DNA of 64,000 nucleotides from Sporodiniella umbellata (taxonomy: Eukaryota; Mucoromycota; Mucoromycetes; Mucorales; Rhizopodaceae), in NCBI GenBank assembly GCA_025677835.1, contig JAIXMR010000010.1, forward strand, positions 1 through 64,000, given 5' to 3'. This document shows, piece by piece, positions 1 through 13,099 of this stretch; position 1 is the first letter of the stretch, and every line of letters begins with the position of its first letter. The notes under the pieces were generated by a model. The model was not told the DNA's origin and made no database searches. It saw nothing but the letters and a program-made list of their open reading frames with translations. The position numbers and the translations under genes were made by a program.

Positions 1-703
1 TAATGTACACCACTGATAAGCTGAGAGAATAGTCTTTTGGCTTCGGTCTCTTGTAAATAGTGATGCTTCAATATGTAATCAAATAGTTCTCCGCCTACAA
101 ATTCTTTTCTTAATCTGACAAGTTTTCCTGTGCTACTCTTGTTTTTTACCAAATGCACGCTGTAAAACGATTCCAATGTAGTTTTTGATGCTGAGAACCT
201 CATATAGGCTTACAATAAAAGGATGTCGGACACTCTATTGTATATTTAGAAGCTGACATACAGTGGGCTTGTAATTTGCGATTAGTATTACTTCAAGTAC
301 TGATATTTCTCTTTCAAGCTTAGTCTCTAGCGACGCTTGCTTAATATGTTCTTTTTTCATCAGTTTAATTGCAACCTACACCAAATAAAAAAATTAGGGT
401 CTTCAGTTTGGTTTCTCCAAAAAAAAAAACATATATATATACATTTTGCTCTGTTTCAATATGAACGCCGGCCTTTACTTTGGCAAATTCTCCTTCTCCT
501 AATGTTTGAAGTAGTAGATAAGGGCCAAAATAAGATGGCTTTTTGTGTTTTGGCTCATAGCCGTACTTTTTGTACATCTCTTGGTGCCACGATAAGCTGT
601 CATTTGCATGGCGGTAGTGGTTGTTTCGGTGTTGCTCGAATTCGCTGGGTACAGCCATGACAGAGTAGGCACGTTGATGAGGTCCTGATTTAATTTCTTC
701 CAT
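1..703 (-). CDS. CAMK-type Ser/Thr protein kinase, 5' part (runs off left edge)
   Basis: N-terminal half of a eukaryotic protein kinase cut by the window edge. Exons: 703-443, 375-292, 234-150, 94-1. The glycine-rich loop LGEGEFAKVKAG lies at residues 68-79. The VAIK lysine (about residue 91) is the first codons of exon 2. Exon 3 encodes RHPFIVSLYEV and exon 4 encodes GGELFDYIL, the start of the C-lobe. The order and wording of these motifs match AMPK/Snf1/Kin4-related kinases of the CAMK group, which signal in nutrient or cell-cycle control; the exact subfamily is not determined. The ATG at 703 was chosen because the open frame upstream of it is a phenylalanine/serine-rich translation of pyrimidine tracts, typical of a 5' UTR. 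The catalytic HRD and DFG motifs would lie outside the window. Confidence 0.85.
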
Positions 704-969
704 CTTCTCGCTGATCTGTTTTCCAAAAGAGAGTGCGTGTGTGGCAATGGATACAAAAGAAAAGAAAAGAAACAGAAAAAGAGAGAAGAAGGAAAAAGAA
801 AAGATGAAACTTTCATTAAGAAAACGTGACAACGTCACACGAAATAGGTTATTTGACACAAAAGCTATTTATTTATTTTTCGTATGATTTTTTTTTAGGT
901 AAAAAAAAATGGTGTAAACTTACTGAAAGTGTTTATAGGCAGTCTTTGGAAGAGACAAGATATTTTTAT

Positions 970-2323
970 TTACTTTGGTTTATACTTATCTAATAATGCA
1001 CGTTGCTCCTCCTGTAACAATGAAAAAAATATAGATATTTATATTGTGTGGTTAGTTTATCAATATTTTATAAAAGCCGAAAAAAGGGGGATTCTAACTT
1101 ACAGGTGAGTACTCTGGGTTATTGAATATCAGCACTACTTTCGTTGCCTTCTTTTTATTCACACTTGCAGGCGGCGGTAGTGCTGGTTTAGATTCAGACT
1201 CCTGTGCCTGCTGCTTTGGTTGTTGTTGCGTTGTAGGTACGGTCTCTTGCACTGGCAACGGCGGTACAGTAGGCTGTACTGGAGCTGCCTCCGAGGATGT
1301 ATTCGGAGTTGCTGACGACTGAGGATTTGTAGGAGTTTCTGTTGTTATTGTTGCTGTTCCGTTTGCAGCAGGTGGACCTGCAACAGGTGGAGCCCCATAT
1401 GGCGGATATCCGGGCTGTGCTGGTGGAGGAAAGGCGCTAATGATCTCTTTTAGTATTTATGAACTAAGCCTCTCCATCCTCTTTTCTCTCCTAACTTACG
1501 CTTGTGGATAGCCATACGCTTGTGGATAGCTTCCAGGCGCACCATAATAGCCGGGGTAATATTGGTTGTAGTAGTCACTATATGCTGGTTGCGGCTGCAC
1601 TGGCTGTTCTGGTGGTGGCTGACCATAGTAATACTGAGGTGCTGCAACCGTAGATGCATTTCCAGCAGATGCCTGTGCGTTTATAATGGATGTGTTCTCA
1701 GTTACAGGCACTGCACTTGCCTTATGAGCAGCCATTTGCTGTTGAATATCCTCTAACGTCAATTCGCTATACTGTCCCGTTCCTCCTGTTTTCGACTTTT
1801 TGTTGTTGTTTAGCCCGGCCACTTTTAACTCATGTGCAATAATGTCCTCTTCAGGAATGCCTTCCATACCAAAGATCTCAATCTCTAAACTGTCTCTTCC
1901 AGAAAGTGCATTAGGAACCCTGCAAGAAAAAAAAAATCCATCTCCGTTTTAGTGGATACATGCATATGTTACATTCAACCACCCTTACTTAAAAATGTCA
2001 AGCTTGTGAACCTGTTGAGCATGCACAACCATGCCACCAGCAGTTGCTTTTTTAGAGCGATTAGTTTAGTCTCCTAGAAAAAGATCGCCCCTATAACAGC
2101 CTTTTTGTATGCTTACTCAATTTCTTGTTGCAAACTTCACACTTGAAATGTTTTGCCTGTTTGTTTTTACAATAATAGTCAGTTGAGCATGTTGTTTATT
2201 TTTTTTTTTAAAAAAAAAAAGCTTTACCCTTTGATGGGTGACTAAAACTTTATCATCCTCAAAGTCTTTTTCACAATACCAACACCATGGTCTAGCTTGC
2301 TTGGTCTTTCTTTTTTTACCCAT
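970..2323 (-). CDS. BuGZ: BuGZ/ZNF207-like zinc finger protein, Bub3-binding
   Basis: Six exons: 2323-2228, 2156-2117, 2046-1989, 1919-1500, 1436-1103, 1011-970; 329 aa. Two N-terminal C2H2 fingers are visible: WCWYC with H30 and H35, then FKCEVC with H54 and H59. They are followed by the diagnostic GMEGIPEED segment, a low-complexity Pro/Gln/Tyr-rich middle (PQYYYGQPPPEQ and similar), and a C-terminal tail reading SPEEQRALLDKYK. That tail resembles the GLEBS motif with which animal BuGZ binds the checkpoint protein Bub3 (SLEERRAQLPKY-type). Known family role: spindle-matrix and kinetochore factor that stabilises Bub3, also linked to splicing; phase separation depends on the aromatic low-complexity region. 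Family identity comes from the finger pair plus GMEGIPEED; Bub3 binding is inferred from the tail. It is transcribed in tandem with the kinase gene downstream of it. Confidence 0.9.
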
Positions 2324-5300
2324 CTTTTGTACAGATTCTTGTTAAAAAAAAATAAAACAAAAAAACAACGCGCCCTTTAATTTTTTTTCTTGATGTGACG
2401 TAAAAATTCTTGTAGAAGGGAGTACTAGAGTCGTGTTTTCCTGAGATATGGTTTTATTTAAGTGTTGGATTCTTTTAGTTTAACAAAGTATCTACATGGT
2501 AGTATCAGAGTAACGGCTTAGCTCAGCTGCCATAAAAAAGCATGTATAATGTTTGTTTGACTGGGTGTATATTTTGATCGATACAGAACAAAGTATTTAT
2601 TCGAGTTTTTAAACACGTTGGACGACTAAAAAAAATGGTGAAGGGATTAGTATTCTGTTATAAACAGTGCATTTTTCAGATACACGTAAGAGCCGTATAG
2701 TGCTCAAATAGTGCATAATATAGGATACAAATAATGTAGTTATTTGGCAGTATTATGCATGCTCATTTTGATGCAGTACGTTACTTTTCGATAAAAATAG
2801 GTTGCTTTGAGCATGTCGTCTATTTAAAAAAGTACTACACTATTCTCACTGAGAAAAAAAAAATAAAGGTTTGAAGGTAGCTATACTCATTTGCGGTCCT
2901 AAAGCGTCTAGTAAATTGTAACTAGCTCCCCATTTCAAAGTCTAAGCAATTAAGTACACCTAGTAACAAATGTATTCTAGACTTGTTATGTGCATTGCAT
3001 AAAGTAGGATTTGTCCTTCGGTGTTTTAGGCTTAACTGCGCTTTCAGCCATGTATGAAAGTGCTGGCTTTGCGGCTAGATTTACGTAAGAGATCTAGTTC
3101 GATTGGAATGGAAACCGAATACTTTAAATGACTTTGTTTTTTTCCAGTTTCTTGTCTTAAACTTACAGCTATAATATCGTCAATTCTAGTCTTTTCCGCA
3201 CCTTTTCTTCGTACTTGCCAAAAAAAAAAAAAAAAAAAAATCAAAGCGTTCGAACCAACGGTCGAAAGGCAAAACTTTAAAAAAAAAACATTGCAAGTAG
3301 CTATATATCCGAACGAATAAATATAAACACGCCTATTTGAATAATCGCTTTAAGAATGAACTTTAAAAAAGAGCACATCAGGCGAATTTACTTGACCTAA
3401 ATATAAGGCTACGGACAAAAAGACTTTCGAACACTTTGACCAAAAAAAAACTGAAAAGTTGCAAAAGTAATTGTGAGCGCTTTAACACTTTATATGCGGC
3501 GGCTTTCTTTTTTTTTTTTGTAGAATCTAACACAAAAGCAATACTAAAAAAAAGTTTACATTACCAAATACACTAGCTAAAAACTCAAAAACCAATTTAT
3601 TACCGATTGTGTTTGTAGTTTATAATAGGCAAATCACAGACAATACATTTTACTTGCTCAACGACAATAGGCAAGAAAATGCATTTGACCAGCAACTGTA
3701 ATGAGGTGCTTGGCTGCTAATAATTCAACCAATCAAGTGGATCTCTCGATAAACTCGAGCCCTGTATGTACTGCCAGATACAGTTTATCGTCTAGCAAAA
3801 CTAGCCTCTATTCCATTTAATAAAATTGTGTACCTAAGGGTCAAGAGGTATTAAAATTGACTAATAAAGTTAAAACATAAACTAAAACCTCCATAAAATT
3901 ACAATAAGTGTACTTTTTATGTAAATAAAATGCGTCCAGCGACTTAGTTTGGAAAGCTCCCAGCGCTATTATCTGCTGTACTTTGAGGGCAAATAAAAAA
4001 TATAGTTTTATAGCAGAATACTACAAAAAGCTTTTTTTCTTTTTTTGAACGAGCATCTGCCTTTTTTATACTAACTTTTAATCAAATATACAATCTTTGT
4101 TTTAGAGTGAGCAATACACTACTCTAGTAGACATGTTTTTCTACCAGAACGAAAACATCAAAAAAGTGTATTAAGCGCTTAGCTACAGAAGCCCATGTAG
4201 TGTTAGTTAACTTTGGGATATGGCCAACAATCAATTTGTGTGTAGTGTGTTTCACAGGAAGGCCCAAAAAAAAAAGTTGTAAAAACTAAAAGTGTTTGAC
4301 AGTTCTATGTTACATGTGGTGTCATTTGTGTAAAGAAGAAGTTAGTTGCTCAAAGTTATTGTTGTCTAATCTTATATATCATGACGACTCAGTCTTTACT
4401 GCTTAAAGACCGGGTTATCTCTTTTCGTATTACGCCTAAGTTTAGTAGCAGTAAAGCCGATTTCTTTTATAGTTACATTTACTCTAAAAAAAAGATCTGG
4501 GTATCGGTGATTTTGCGTTTTATCTGCATTATGGGTCTGTTATCCTTGCCTTTTTTTATGGGCTTACTAAGCATATAGATGTTTTTTTTTAACCAAAAGC
4601 AGTAGTTATGAAGCGAATCCTGTATAATCTTGCTTTTGAAACATCGAAGTAAGGCTTTATAAAGAAACCTAGGCATGCCGTTCTATGAAGAAGTACTACA
4701 ATACCAAATTATATATTACTTAGGGAATAATCATTGTTAGATTATTCAGTATCTCACATGGTCTGCCCAAACTTTGATGGGTACTCATATAGTGGTCCGC
4801 ATATTACACTTTTTAAATTTTAATTAATCTAAATTAGGCCTTTTAGTGGCCTCTATTTTTCTCTTTGATTGTGTTTTTTCATCTTCTTAAAATTTCCAAA
4901 AGCCTTGTCAGGTGCCCTTTGCGATTGCTAGTAAAAAAAAGAAAAAATGGATCTTTCAATAATCTCAGTTTCCAATGACTAAAAGTTATATGAGATGTAA
5001 TTTCTAGGCTTTACACTACACATTAACTTGGTTTCCCCTTTTTACAAGAGACGGCTCAAATCAATGGGATAGCACTAAGCAAGTATTTCAGTCTCTTCAA
5101 TGCGCAATTTTTTTAATCGTTCCCTTTTTAAGTGTGTTTTTTAACTGTTTGTCGCTAAGAGCTAAGCCGTCTAAGTAAATTCGTCTGCTTAATGTGTATC
5201 TATGGCTGTAAATTTCTGGTTTTTGAGAGTAAATCTGTCTCTACCTTCATGTGGTTACTCTTGTCGGTAGAGATCTTTTTTTTTTTTTTTTTTTTTTTTT

Positions 5301-6256
5301 TTGCATTGTCGCTAAGAGAGACATTCTATAGTTCAAATTTGCTACATTAACATAACATAAAAAAGCTGTGATCACTAGATTTTCTTCAGCCTGTCTCAAA
5401 GTACTTTGTCTCCACATGTTTGATAATACAGCAAGAATTGTAAATATAAGATTTGGCAATTTCATCAGAGTTGTTGGAACTGAAAATTTTCAGAAAGGAA
5501 GCATGAAGCGCGAAAAACTTACAGTAAAAGATGATTACCAATGGGTACAATAATGTACGCGCTAGTGACTTTCGCGGATTCTTTAATCGTTCCAAGCACT
5601 GTATTGCTTATTTTCACTTGCAACAATTGCTAATCTTAAAGCGTTAAAAAAAATCTTTTCAATAGGGCCAAGTCGTCTTTGTGTCATTACCATTTATATT
5701 TCTAAACTGACCGTTATTTAACATTCCCATTGTACCTGGTTTCAAGCCGATATGAAAGGCCGATTCATAAAAAAAGAAGCTGTTCGTCAAGAGATCCAAA
5801 TAAAATAATTGCCACTTTTAGTTGTTTTTATTCTTACTTGATTCTTTTATTAATGTTTTTTTCTGCATATTAAATACAGAGCTGTTTATACAAAGATCAA
5901 AATTTATTAATGTTAAGGAGTATGGTTTGCGAAGCATAATCTAAATTAGTAGCTTGGGAAAGCTCACTTGGTCAGACCACGAGAGCGACTTTAAGTCTCA
6001 GAAACCAAATGGCGTATTAATTGATCCTTTTGCAACATTCAAGAAGCAAGTCTTAGTGGTTTCAGTGTACCACAAACGGCTTTAGAAAAAGATGAAAACA
6101 CTTGTCATTTACAAAACCATTTGGAAAAAATGACCTCTTTTAGAGTTTCCCGTATGACAATGACCGCTGAGTGTCTGGGGGTATTAAAACGCAGCTCCTC
6201 GATTCTATTTTATTTTGAACACGCGTACATTTACTTGCTTTTTTTTTTCTTCACTA
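2324..6256. other. Long intergenic region without recognisable gene
   Basis: About 3.9 kb of AT-rich DNA between the divergent BuGZ (-) and TPP II (+) genes. Only short open frames occur, and none resembles a family I know. There are A/T homopolymers (for example A20 near 3221 and T23 near 5279) but no tRNA-like A/B box pair and no open reading frame over about 80 codons. A basic 66-codon minus frame at 3044-3244 looks fortuitous. Both promoters must lie here, but I see no clear TATA box or operator. Confidence 0.5.
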
Positions 6257-9200
6257 ATGATTAAGAACTCGCAACCCATTCAAGAATACCCCGTGGTGGG
6301 GCTCATGCCCAAACAAGATACACAAGCCGCCAGCTTTATTAAAAAGTACCCTGAGTACGATGGCAGAGGAACAGTAGTTGCTATATTGGACACAGGTAGA
6401 ATGCTTTCTATGTGGAGGAAAAAGCCTCTAAACACAACTATTTTCTTCTTTTTCTTTAGGTGTTGATCCTGGAGCTGCTGGCATGCAAGTAAGAGCCCAA
6501 TTGAGAATATTTTGTGATGCTTGAGGCTCATTTTATTGTTATAGATAACAACAGACGGAAAACCAAAGGTGATCGATATTGTGGATTGTACTGGAGGAGG
6601 CGATGTAGATACATCAAAAATTGTTAGAACCAGCGTAGAGGACGGCTTAGATGTTATCCAAGGCTTAAGCGGACGTAAACTGATTTTGAGTAATAAGTGG
6701 ACTAATCCAAGTGGAGAGTATCGTGTTGGTTTAAAGCGTGCGTATGAGCTCTTCCCCTCTGAGTTGAAGAACAGAGTCAAATCGGTTCGTAAATTGGTTT
6801 TAAAAAGGAAAAACTCTAATTTTATATAGGAGCGTCGACAAAACTTCATTAAAAAACAAGCGCAACTTTTGAGTGAGGCGCAATATAAGCTTGCTGACTA
6901 CCAAAAGCAGGATAAGTTAGATGAAGAAGAGAAGTCTGAGCTGGAAGCTCGTATAGAATCCCTTAAAGACTTGGACAAAAACTACGAGGACCCTGGAGTT
7001 ATTCTTGACTGTGTTGTATTCTTTGATGGCAAGGATTGGCGGGCAGTCATTGACGTTGATGAGAGTGGGGACCTCCGAGGTGAATTACTAAAATTTCCTT
7101 AAAAGGCAATTGGCCCCTAATATAGAAATTTGGATTTAGAGCAACCATGTTTGACAGATTACAGAAAAGAGTTACAATACCATAAATTTGGAAAAGCTGA
7201 TTTGCTTAATTTTTCAGTTAACATTTACAGCGAAGGAAACATTCTTAGGTAAAGTATTTGTGGGTATGTATCGGCTGCTTATCCTCCGCAATAGTATTGT
7301 CACATTAGCAGGAAGCCATGGTACTCATGTTGCTGGTATCACTGCTGCCAATTTCCCCGATGAGCCAGATTTGAATGGTGTATGTTGAGAATTATACTTC
7401 AACTGTGAAATAAAATAACGCTGTATATGTATGTAGGTTGCACCTGGTGCACAGCTTATTTCCCTCCGTATCGGTGACTCTCGTCTTGGCTCTATGGAGA
7501 CAGGTCCAGGCTTGACTCGTGCTGCTGCTCATCTTGCTATTCATAAAGTTGATCTGGCTAATATGTCGTATGGTGAATCAAGTGGGTTACCTACAGATGG
7601 TCATTTCATCAAATCTTTGGCCAATGAAGCCATAGGAAAATCAGGCTGTATCTTTGTTACAAGTGCCGGTAACGACGGTCCATGCTTTAGCTCCATTGGC
7701 GCTCCTGCTGGTATGGATAGCAGCTTCATCACAGTTGGCGCTTACGTAAAGCATTCTCAAATGCAGGCCGAGTATGCCTTACTTGAGTCTGTTAAAGAGC
7801 GTCCTTTCACATGGTCTTCAAGAGGCCCTACAACTGACGGCTACCAAGGTGTGGATATTTATGCTCCTGGTAGTGCCATTACAAGTATCCCTGTTTATGT
7901 TTTGAACAAGCTTGATTTGAAGAACGGAACCAGCATGTCCAGGTAAAGCATAGTATAGGCCAGCAAAAGGGATACAAGGAGACTAATAGCTTGTTGCAGT
8001 CCAAATGCTTGTGGCTGTATTTCTTTGCTTGTTTCAGCATTGAAAGCTCAAAACATTGAATACACACCCTACAGACTGAAGAATGCTGTTGTTCAAAGCG
8101 GAAAGTCTGTGGATGATCCTTTGGGCGTTGGATTTATTCAAGTAGATAAGGCTTACGAGTACCTTGAAAGCTACAAGGACCGTAAGGATTTGGATCTCTT
8201 GTTTAAAATTACTGTTCAAAAAAGAGGACTTAAGCGAGGTATCTATCTTCGCGAGATTGAAGAGACTAGCCAAGTACAGTATATCACCACTAAAGTTCAA
8301 CCTCAATTTATGGGAGAGTCCGACCCTGAAAATCCCAAATATAATGAAGATAAGTTCAATTATGAAGCCCGAGTAGCTCTTATTGCCTCCGAGTCTTGGA
8401 TCACTGTACCTGACTATCTTTACATTCACTCTGGCGGAAACGCCTTCCAAATTAAGGTGGACCCCACATCTTTGTCCGAAAACAAGTTCCATTATGGTGA
8501 AGTGTATGGGTATGATACAACAGCGCCTGAACGTGGACCATTGTTCCGTGTTCCTGTGTCTGTAGTAAAACCTCGATTGTCTACCAATGGTACAGTTGAA
8601 ATCAAGAAGATTGCTTTCAGCCCTGGCGACATTAGTAGAAACTTTGTTCAAGTACCTGAGGGATCTACTTACTGTGAGTTAGTTATCAAATCTCATTCAC
8701 CAGTAGAAACTTCTCCAGCACGTTTCATGCTTCATTTGCTTCAGCTCATTCCTAAAGAAAATCAAAAGAGTAAACACGCTTATTCCTTCTTATTGGGAGA
8801 TGGTTCTTTTGGCAATCCCTCTTCTGAAGCGCAAGTGGTCAAGAAGCGTTTCTCTATTCGTGCCAACTTTACTCTTGAGGTTTGTCTAGCTCAATTTTGG
8901 TCTGCTTTGGGAAAGCATGTGGTAGATGTCACTCTCAATTTTCACGGTGTACAGGTTACTGGTAACCTTGCAAATGGAAAAGGCAATATCCGCTTAGAGC
9001 CAGAGTTGACCCGTTTGGATGTATGTGCTCCTCTTCGTAGAGAAGATGCATTAAATGCTAAGGTTTCGTTTTCGAATTTGCGCAAATATATTCGTCCTTC
9101 GGAATCGTCTATAACCCCCATGCATCCTGACCGTGATACGCTTCCCAGTAGCCTGGTAACCTATCAGCTTGTTCTTCAGTACAGTTTTAATATCGATGCT

Positions 9201-10466
9201 GCCACAAACATTATTGCCCGCTTCCCTACGGTTATGAATCGACTTTACGAACACTTTTTAGCTGGCGTTTTTGGTATAGTGTATGATGCTCAGCGCCAAG
9301 TGGTAGGTTACTTGGATGTCTTTGATCAAAAAATCAAGTTGGATCAAAAGGGTGACTATACCATCATGCTTCAACTCTCTACCGAAGAAGAGTCTGTGTT
9401 GGACAAATTAAAAGACACTATTTGTGAGTTGGATTTAGACCTGAAGACCAGCGTTAACTTCAATATCTATCAAGATGTGTCTGATATGTACAAGAAAGGC
9501 AGCTCAACCCTCACTAAATTTAGCCTGGAACGCAAAGAAACCAAAGTGTTGTATATTGCTGCACCAAGCGGAAAAGATGCTCTGCCCAAAGAAGCCAAGA
9601 CAGGAGATGTGCTTGTTGGCAAATTGGACTTTGTCAGTAACGTAGAAGGGGGTCAGTACAAGGCACTCTACACTGTTCCTCCCTCTGTTATAGAATCCAA
9701 GGGAAAGAATGAGAAGGAAAAGCCAAAAGAAGAAGAGCTTGAAAAACAGCTAAAAAACGCAACACGTGATCTTGAAATTTCTTATTTGAAGAAGTTTGAA
9801 AGTGACTCAGAAGCCCACAAATCACTTTTGGCCAGACTCGAGTCCCAGTACTCTAATGACATTGAATTCTTAGAGTACAAATTGAGTACTCTATGGCCAG
9901 GCAGCTCTGATACGGATTCCGTATTTGATGGATCGTTAGACCAAGCTAAGGCAGATGAGATCATCAAAGCTGCTGACAGCATTTTGAGTCAATTAAATGA
10001 ACGAGAGCTCTCAGAGTTCTATGGGCTCAAAGCCTCCGAAAAAGAAAATGACGAACAAAAGAAAGTGCGCAAAGAGAATGATCAAAAAAAAAAGCAGTTG
10101 ATCAATGCATTAAAACAAAAGTCGATGGCTTTGGCAGCTAGCTCAGAGCAAAACAATTTTAACGAACTGAGCAAAAGCTTGAATGTATTTCAACAATGGA
10201 AATCGGACGACAGTGCAAACAATCTGGCTTCTTTACTAGTCAAGGTCAAATATGAGCGTAAGGCCGATAGACCAGGCAGTGCCTTAAAGGCTATTGAAAA
10301 ATTCTTGTCTGAAGCCCCACTCACCTCCGCTAACAGTAAAGATATTTCTAAAGTATGGAAAGAACGTAATGATATTTACAAAGAACTTGGTTGGAAACTT
10401 TGGACCGAGTATGATGATAAATGGAGCGTTATTAGACAACCACCCTATGGATATGCTCTTTTTTAA
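6257..10466 (+). CDS. TPP2: Tripeptidyl-peptidase II (subtilisin-like giant protease)
   Basis: Cytosolic serine exopeptidase of the S8 family that trims tripeptides from N termini of peptides released by the proteasome; in animals it forms megadalton double-strand spindles. Eight exons: 6257-6395, 6460-6488, 6545-6784, 6830-7079, 7140-7248, 7295-7379, 7437-7942, 8000-10466, giving 1274 aa, close to the usual family length. The triad is visible: Asp45 in AILDTGVDPGA, His264 in [10 protein letters not shown] and Ser450 in NGTSMSSPNACG, at nearly the same residue numbers as in the human enzyme. The N terminus ([20 protein letters not shown]) is typical. An upstream TTG-initiated extension was rejected in favour of the ATG at 6257. 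The exon 3/4 junction uses a weak donor (GTTCGT) chosen to keep frame and spacing. A Lys/Glu-rich segment near the C terminus ([15 protein letters not shown]) is lineage-specific. Confidence 0.95.
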
Positions 10467-10595
10467 AATATCGAAACAATTATAAACAATAAACGAGTAT
10501 TAAGATGAATATTTACACATGTTATTATTTTCAAGTATACTTGTAAAAATAAAATGAAATAGGAGAGTGAGGTGGAGTAAGGTGAGAGTATTAGT

Positions 10596-11759
10596 TTACA
10601 TAGGTATTTCTTCATATCTTGGTGTATATTCAGGTAAATCGAGATCTATATTCACAGCGTCGTCGCCACCTGTCACAACACGCCTATCGGTTGGTAAAAC
10701 GTCTATGTGATCGGGAATCGTAGTATCAAGTGAAGAACCTGGAGGGTAGTCGGTGATGATGATAGGAAAACCAAGCACAATAGGCTTGATATCTTGTGCT
10801 GGCTTGTTGAAATAGACCGTTAGTCGACAACGATGTGTAATCTCCAGAAATGGATCAAATTGATGGGTATGTACTGATCGTACACCAGGTGTTTTACTTG
10901 TCAAAAGAGGGACACGAATAAAATGAGTATCCGAGTATTCAGAAAATGAAGGCAAATGGTATGTTGCTGAAGGAAATCGTGTTGTGATAGGGGGTAGGTT
11001 ATGCACACCTTGCTTGGTACAAAATCTATATTCATTGTTAGTAATCTCCCTGGTGCACTCATACTGGTTTTACCTGTAGTTTTCGATTTCTTCTATAGCA
11101 AGCTCTATTCTGTCCACAGAAACTTGTTCTTTTTCTACGCTGTATCTAAAAGCTATAGTAACTTCTCCAGACTGTAAAGCACTAGCTTTCGGGAGTTCAG
11201 CAGACCACTCAAACCATTCCTTCACACCCGAGTATTCAATTGTAGGGATCATAGCACTAGGGCTAGGGAGATAGTGTCTGTAGACGAGCACTGTTTTGTG
11301 AGTTTTATACTTTTTAAAAAAAGTACCCGCTGAGAAATTAGCAATGAGGGTATATTCAACAAAAGCATGGTCTGTTCTACTACTTGACGGTAGATTAGAA
11401 GGCAAATGAAGACCAAAGTCGATAGACTCCTCTCCCGAGAAGATTAGTTCTTTTTCCACTTCGCAGATAGGCACCACTGTATGTATCCTGGTCGTACTTT
11501 GGTCATCGTGAGTAAGCGCTGAAGGAAGTGACGAAGAATTCACTTCAATATCTATGCCTGCTTTCCCCACTAATTGAAGCGTTACTCGATTCCATTTTAT
11601 CTTTCGATCATAAAAGTGAACGGTCCCCAGTAACTTTGTACGTACTTGAGACATTGGGTTGGTTCTATTGGCTGGTCCTATGAAGTATACAGGCGTTTCA
11701 TTAATTTCAAGATCTACCGGTACATGTTTTCCAGGTGTAGGCTCATTGAATCTTTTCAT
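10596..11759 (-). CDS. Arrestin-like (alpha-arrestin family) protein
   Basis: Two exons (11759-11074, 11025-10596), 371 aa. The protein shows the all-beta arrestin layout: an N-terminal domain with IGPANRTNPMSQVRTKLLGTV and a DFGLHLPSNLPSS segment, a central block VEYTLIANFSAG that is the hallmark strand of arrestin_N, and a second beta domain in exon 2. The C terminus contains LPEYTPRYEE, an LPxY variant of the PY motif that alpha-arrestins use to recruit Rsp5/Nedd4 ubiquitin ligases. Family role: adaptor for ubiquitination and endocytosis of plasma-membrane transporters. Which cargo is served is unknown. The ATG at 11759 was preferred over an upstream in-frame start at 11909, whose translation is an oligo-Phe/Ser leader derived from pyrimidine-rich DNA. 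It is convergent with TPP II, with a 129 nt gap. Confidence 0.8.
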
Positions 11760-12408
11760 AGAGCCGAAAAAAACAAAAGAAATAAAAAGAGCCCAAGAGG
11801 TAAAACTAGAAAAAAAATTATGTGAAAAAGAAAAAATATTATTTTTCAGGTAACACAAATCTGTGTAACAGGGGACAGTTGAGAAACCTTCAATAATTAT
11901 AATAACCAATCAACGGACAAGGTCCACTTTACTTGTTTGTTTTCTTACTTTGTAGGTGGAGGTGACAAGGGTAGCACCCAAAGAAATTTAATACTGAAAA
12001 AAGGCTCTTAGTGTAAATTTCTTGGATTTAAAAGGGGCCTTTATACAATGAATGCGGGTTTTTGCTTTGTAAACAAGGCTTAGTCTAGCTGTTTGAATAT
12101 ATTTACAGTACCTCCAGTCCAGTTGTGAGTCGTACCTGACTCAATCCCTGTTGGCTTTGAATCGTCCTCTACTGTGGTACCCACTCTCTGAGCCATGCCT
12201 TTATTTATTTTATTTTATTTTTTTTTTTTGCATAGATCTTTATCAAACGTTTACTTTTCCCTCTAAGGTTTTCTAAATCGTGCATCGTGGATAGTTTATG
12301 ATAGATCAATTCAAGCGTTTTAAACAATAGTAATCCTGTGGAACCAGATGCGGCTGCTACAATCTCGGAAGAATAATAAGGGCTCCTTTACTCATATCTT
12401 GCCCAAAG

Positions 12409-12666
12409 ATGTCGAGTACAACACTCAGATCAAAGTTTTCTAAAGACAAGCGAAAGTGTGGGCCTCCAAGCGAACTTTGGGACGAACCCGAAAACTCCAT
12501 AAAATACGAACCGCAAGCCAAATCAAAAAGGCTCAGCAAAGACGCGCAGAGATATGATGCAAAGGAGCGAAAAAAAAAGCGCCACAAATCAACCAATTGT
12601 TTTAAAGATCTTGGAAGCTACATAGAATCAAGTAACGAAGAGATTATGAAATGGTTAGATTATTGA
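12409..12666 (+). pseudogene. Short basic reading frame, possibly 5' relic of a decayed gene
   Basis: An 85-codon frame opens with ATG and encodes a highly charged peptide rich in Lys/Arg (for example RYDAKERKKKRHK). It has no recognisable fold. It precedes, on the same strand, the decayed fragment near 13.1-13.4 kb, and no intact exon chain can be drawn between the two. It may be the N-terminal remnant of the same ancestral gene or a chance frame. I do not assign a function. Confidence 0.3.
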
Positions 12667-13099
12667 TTTTCTGCTTGGAAATAAGCCAAGAAATTGACCT
12701 AAAAGTAAAAGGTACTACCTTGAATGTACTTAAGCCCCTATGGTTATCTCGATGAATGTAAGGCCAGCATTTTGAAGATGAAAACAGAACAATCATGCTC
12801 TCTTCTGAAGACGATAAAAAAAAAAACTAAGCAGCACACAATACCTGAGAATACAACTTCGAAACAAACCGGCAGGCAAAACACAAGAGGATAAGATCCT
12901 AACAACTGACAAGGTTTTGTAAATTGCTTTACTCAAAACCTTTTTCTGAGGGAAGACAATGAAGAGGAACCTTCAACTGCAAGCGGATACAACTGGGAAA
13001 ACATTGTACTAATACAATGCTAAATTTAAAGTGAGTCAGTATAACCTTCAATCAATAACCAAGCAATTGAAGTGGTTGAAAACCAAATAAGACGATAAG

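Noticed and set aside
2515..2540. Possible tRNA A-box (TTAGCTCAG-like)
   Set aside because: No matching T-arm B-box or cloverleaf could be built downstream.
3044..3244. Basic minus-strand frame (66 codons), weakly TEA-domain-like
   Set aside because: No conserved core motif, begins in a poly-A tract, no neighbouring exons.
3236..3262. GGTTCGAACG motif on the minus strand resembling a tRNA B-box
   Set aside because: The flanking bases cannot form a T-stem and no A-box lies at the right distance.
6215..6256. Upstream start for TPP II (TTG at 6215)
   Set aside because: Not an ATG; the extension is a translation of a T tract and the family N terminus aligns to the ATG at 6257.
11760..11909. 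N-terminal hydrophobic extension of the arrestin-like protein
   Set aside because: In-frame but encoded by pyrimidine-rich leader DNA; arrestin-like proteins do not have such leaders.
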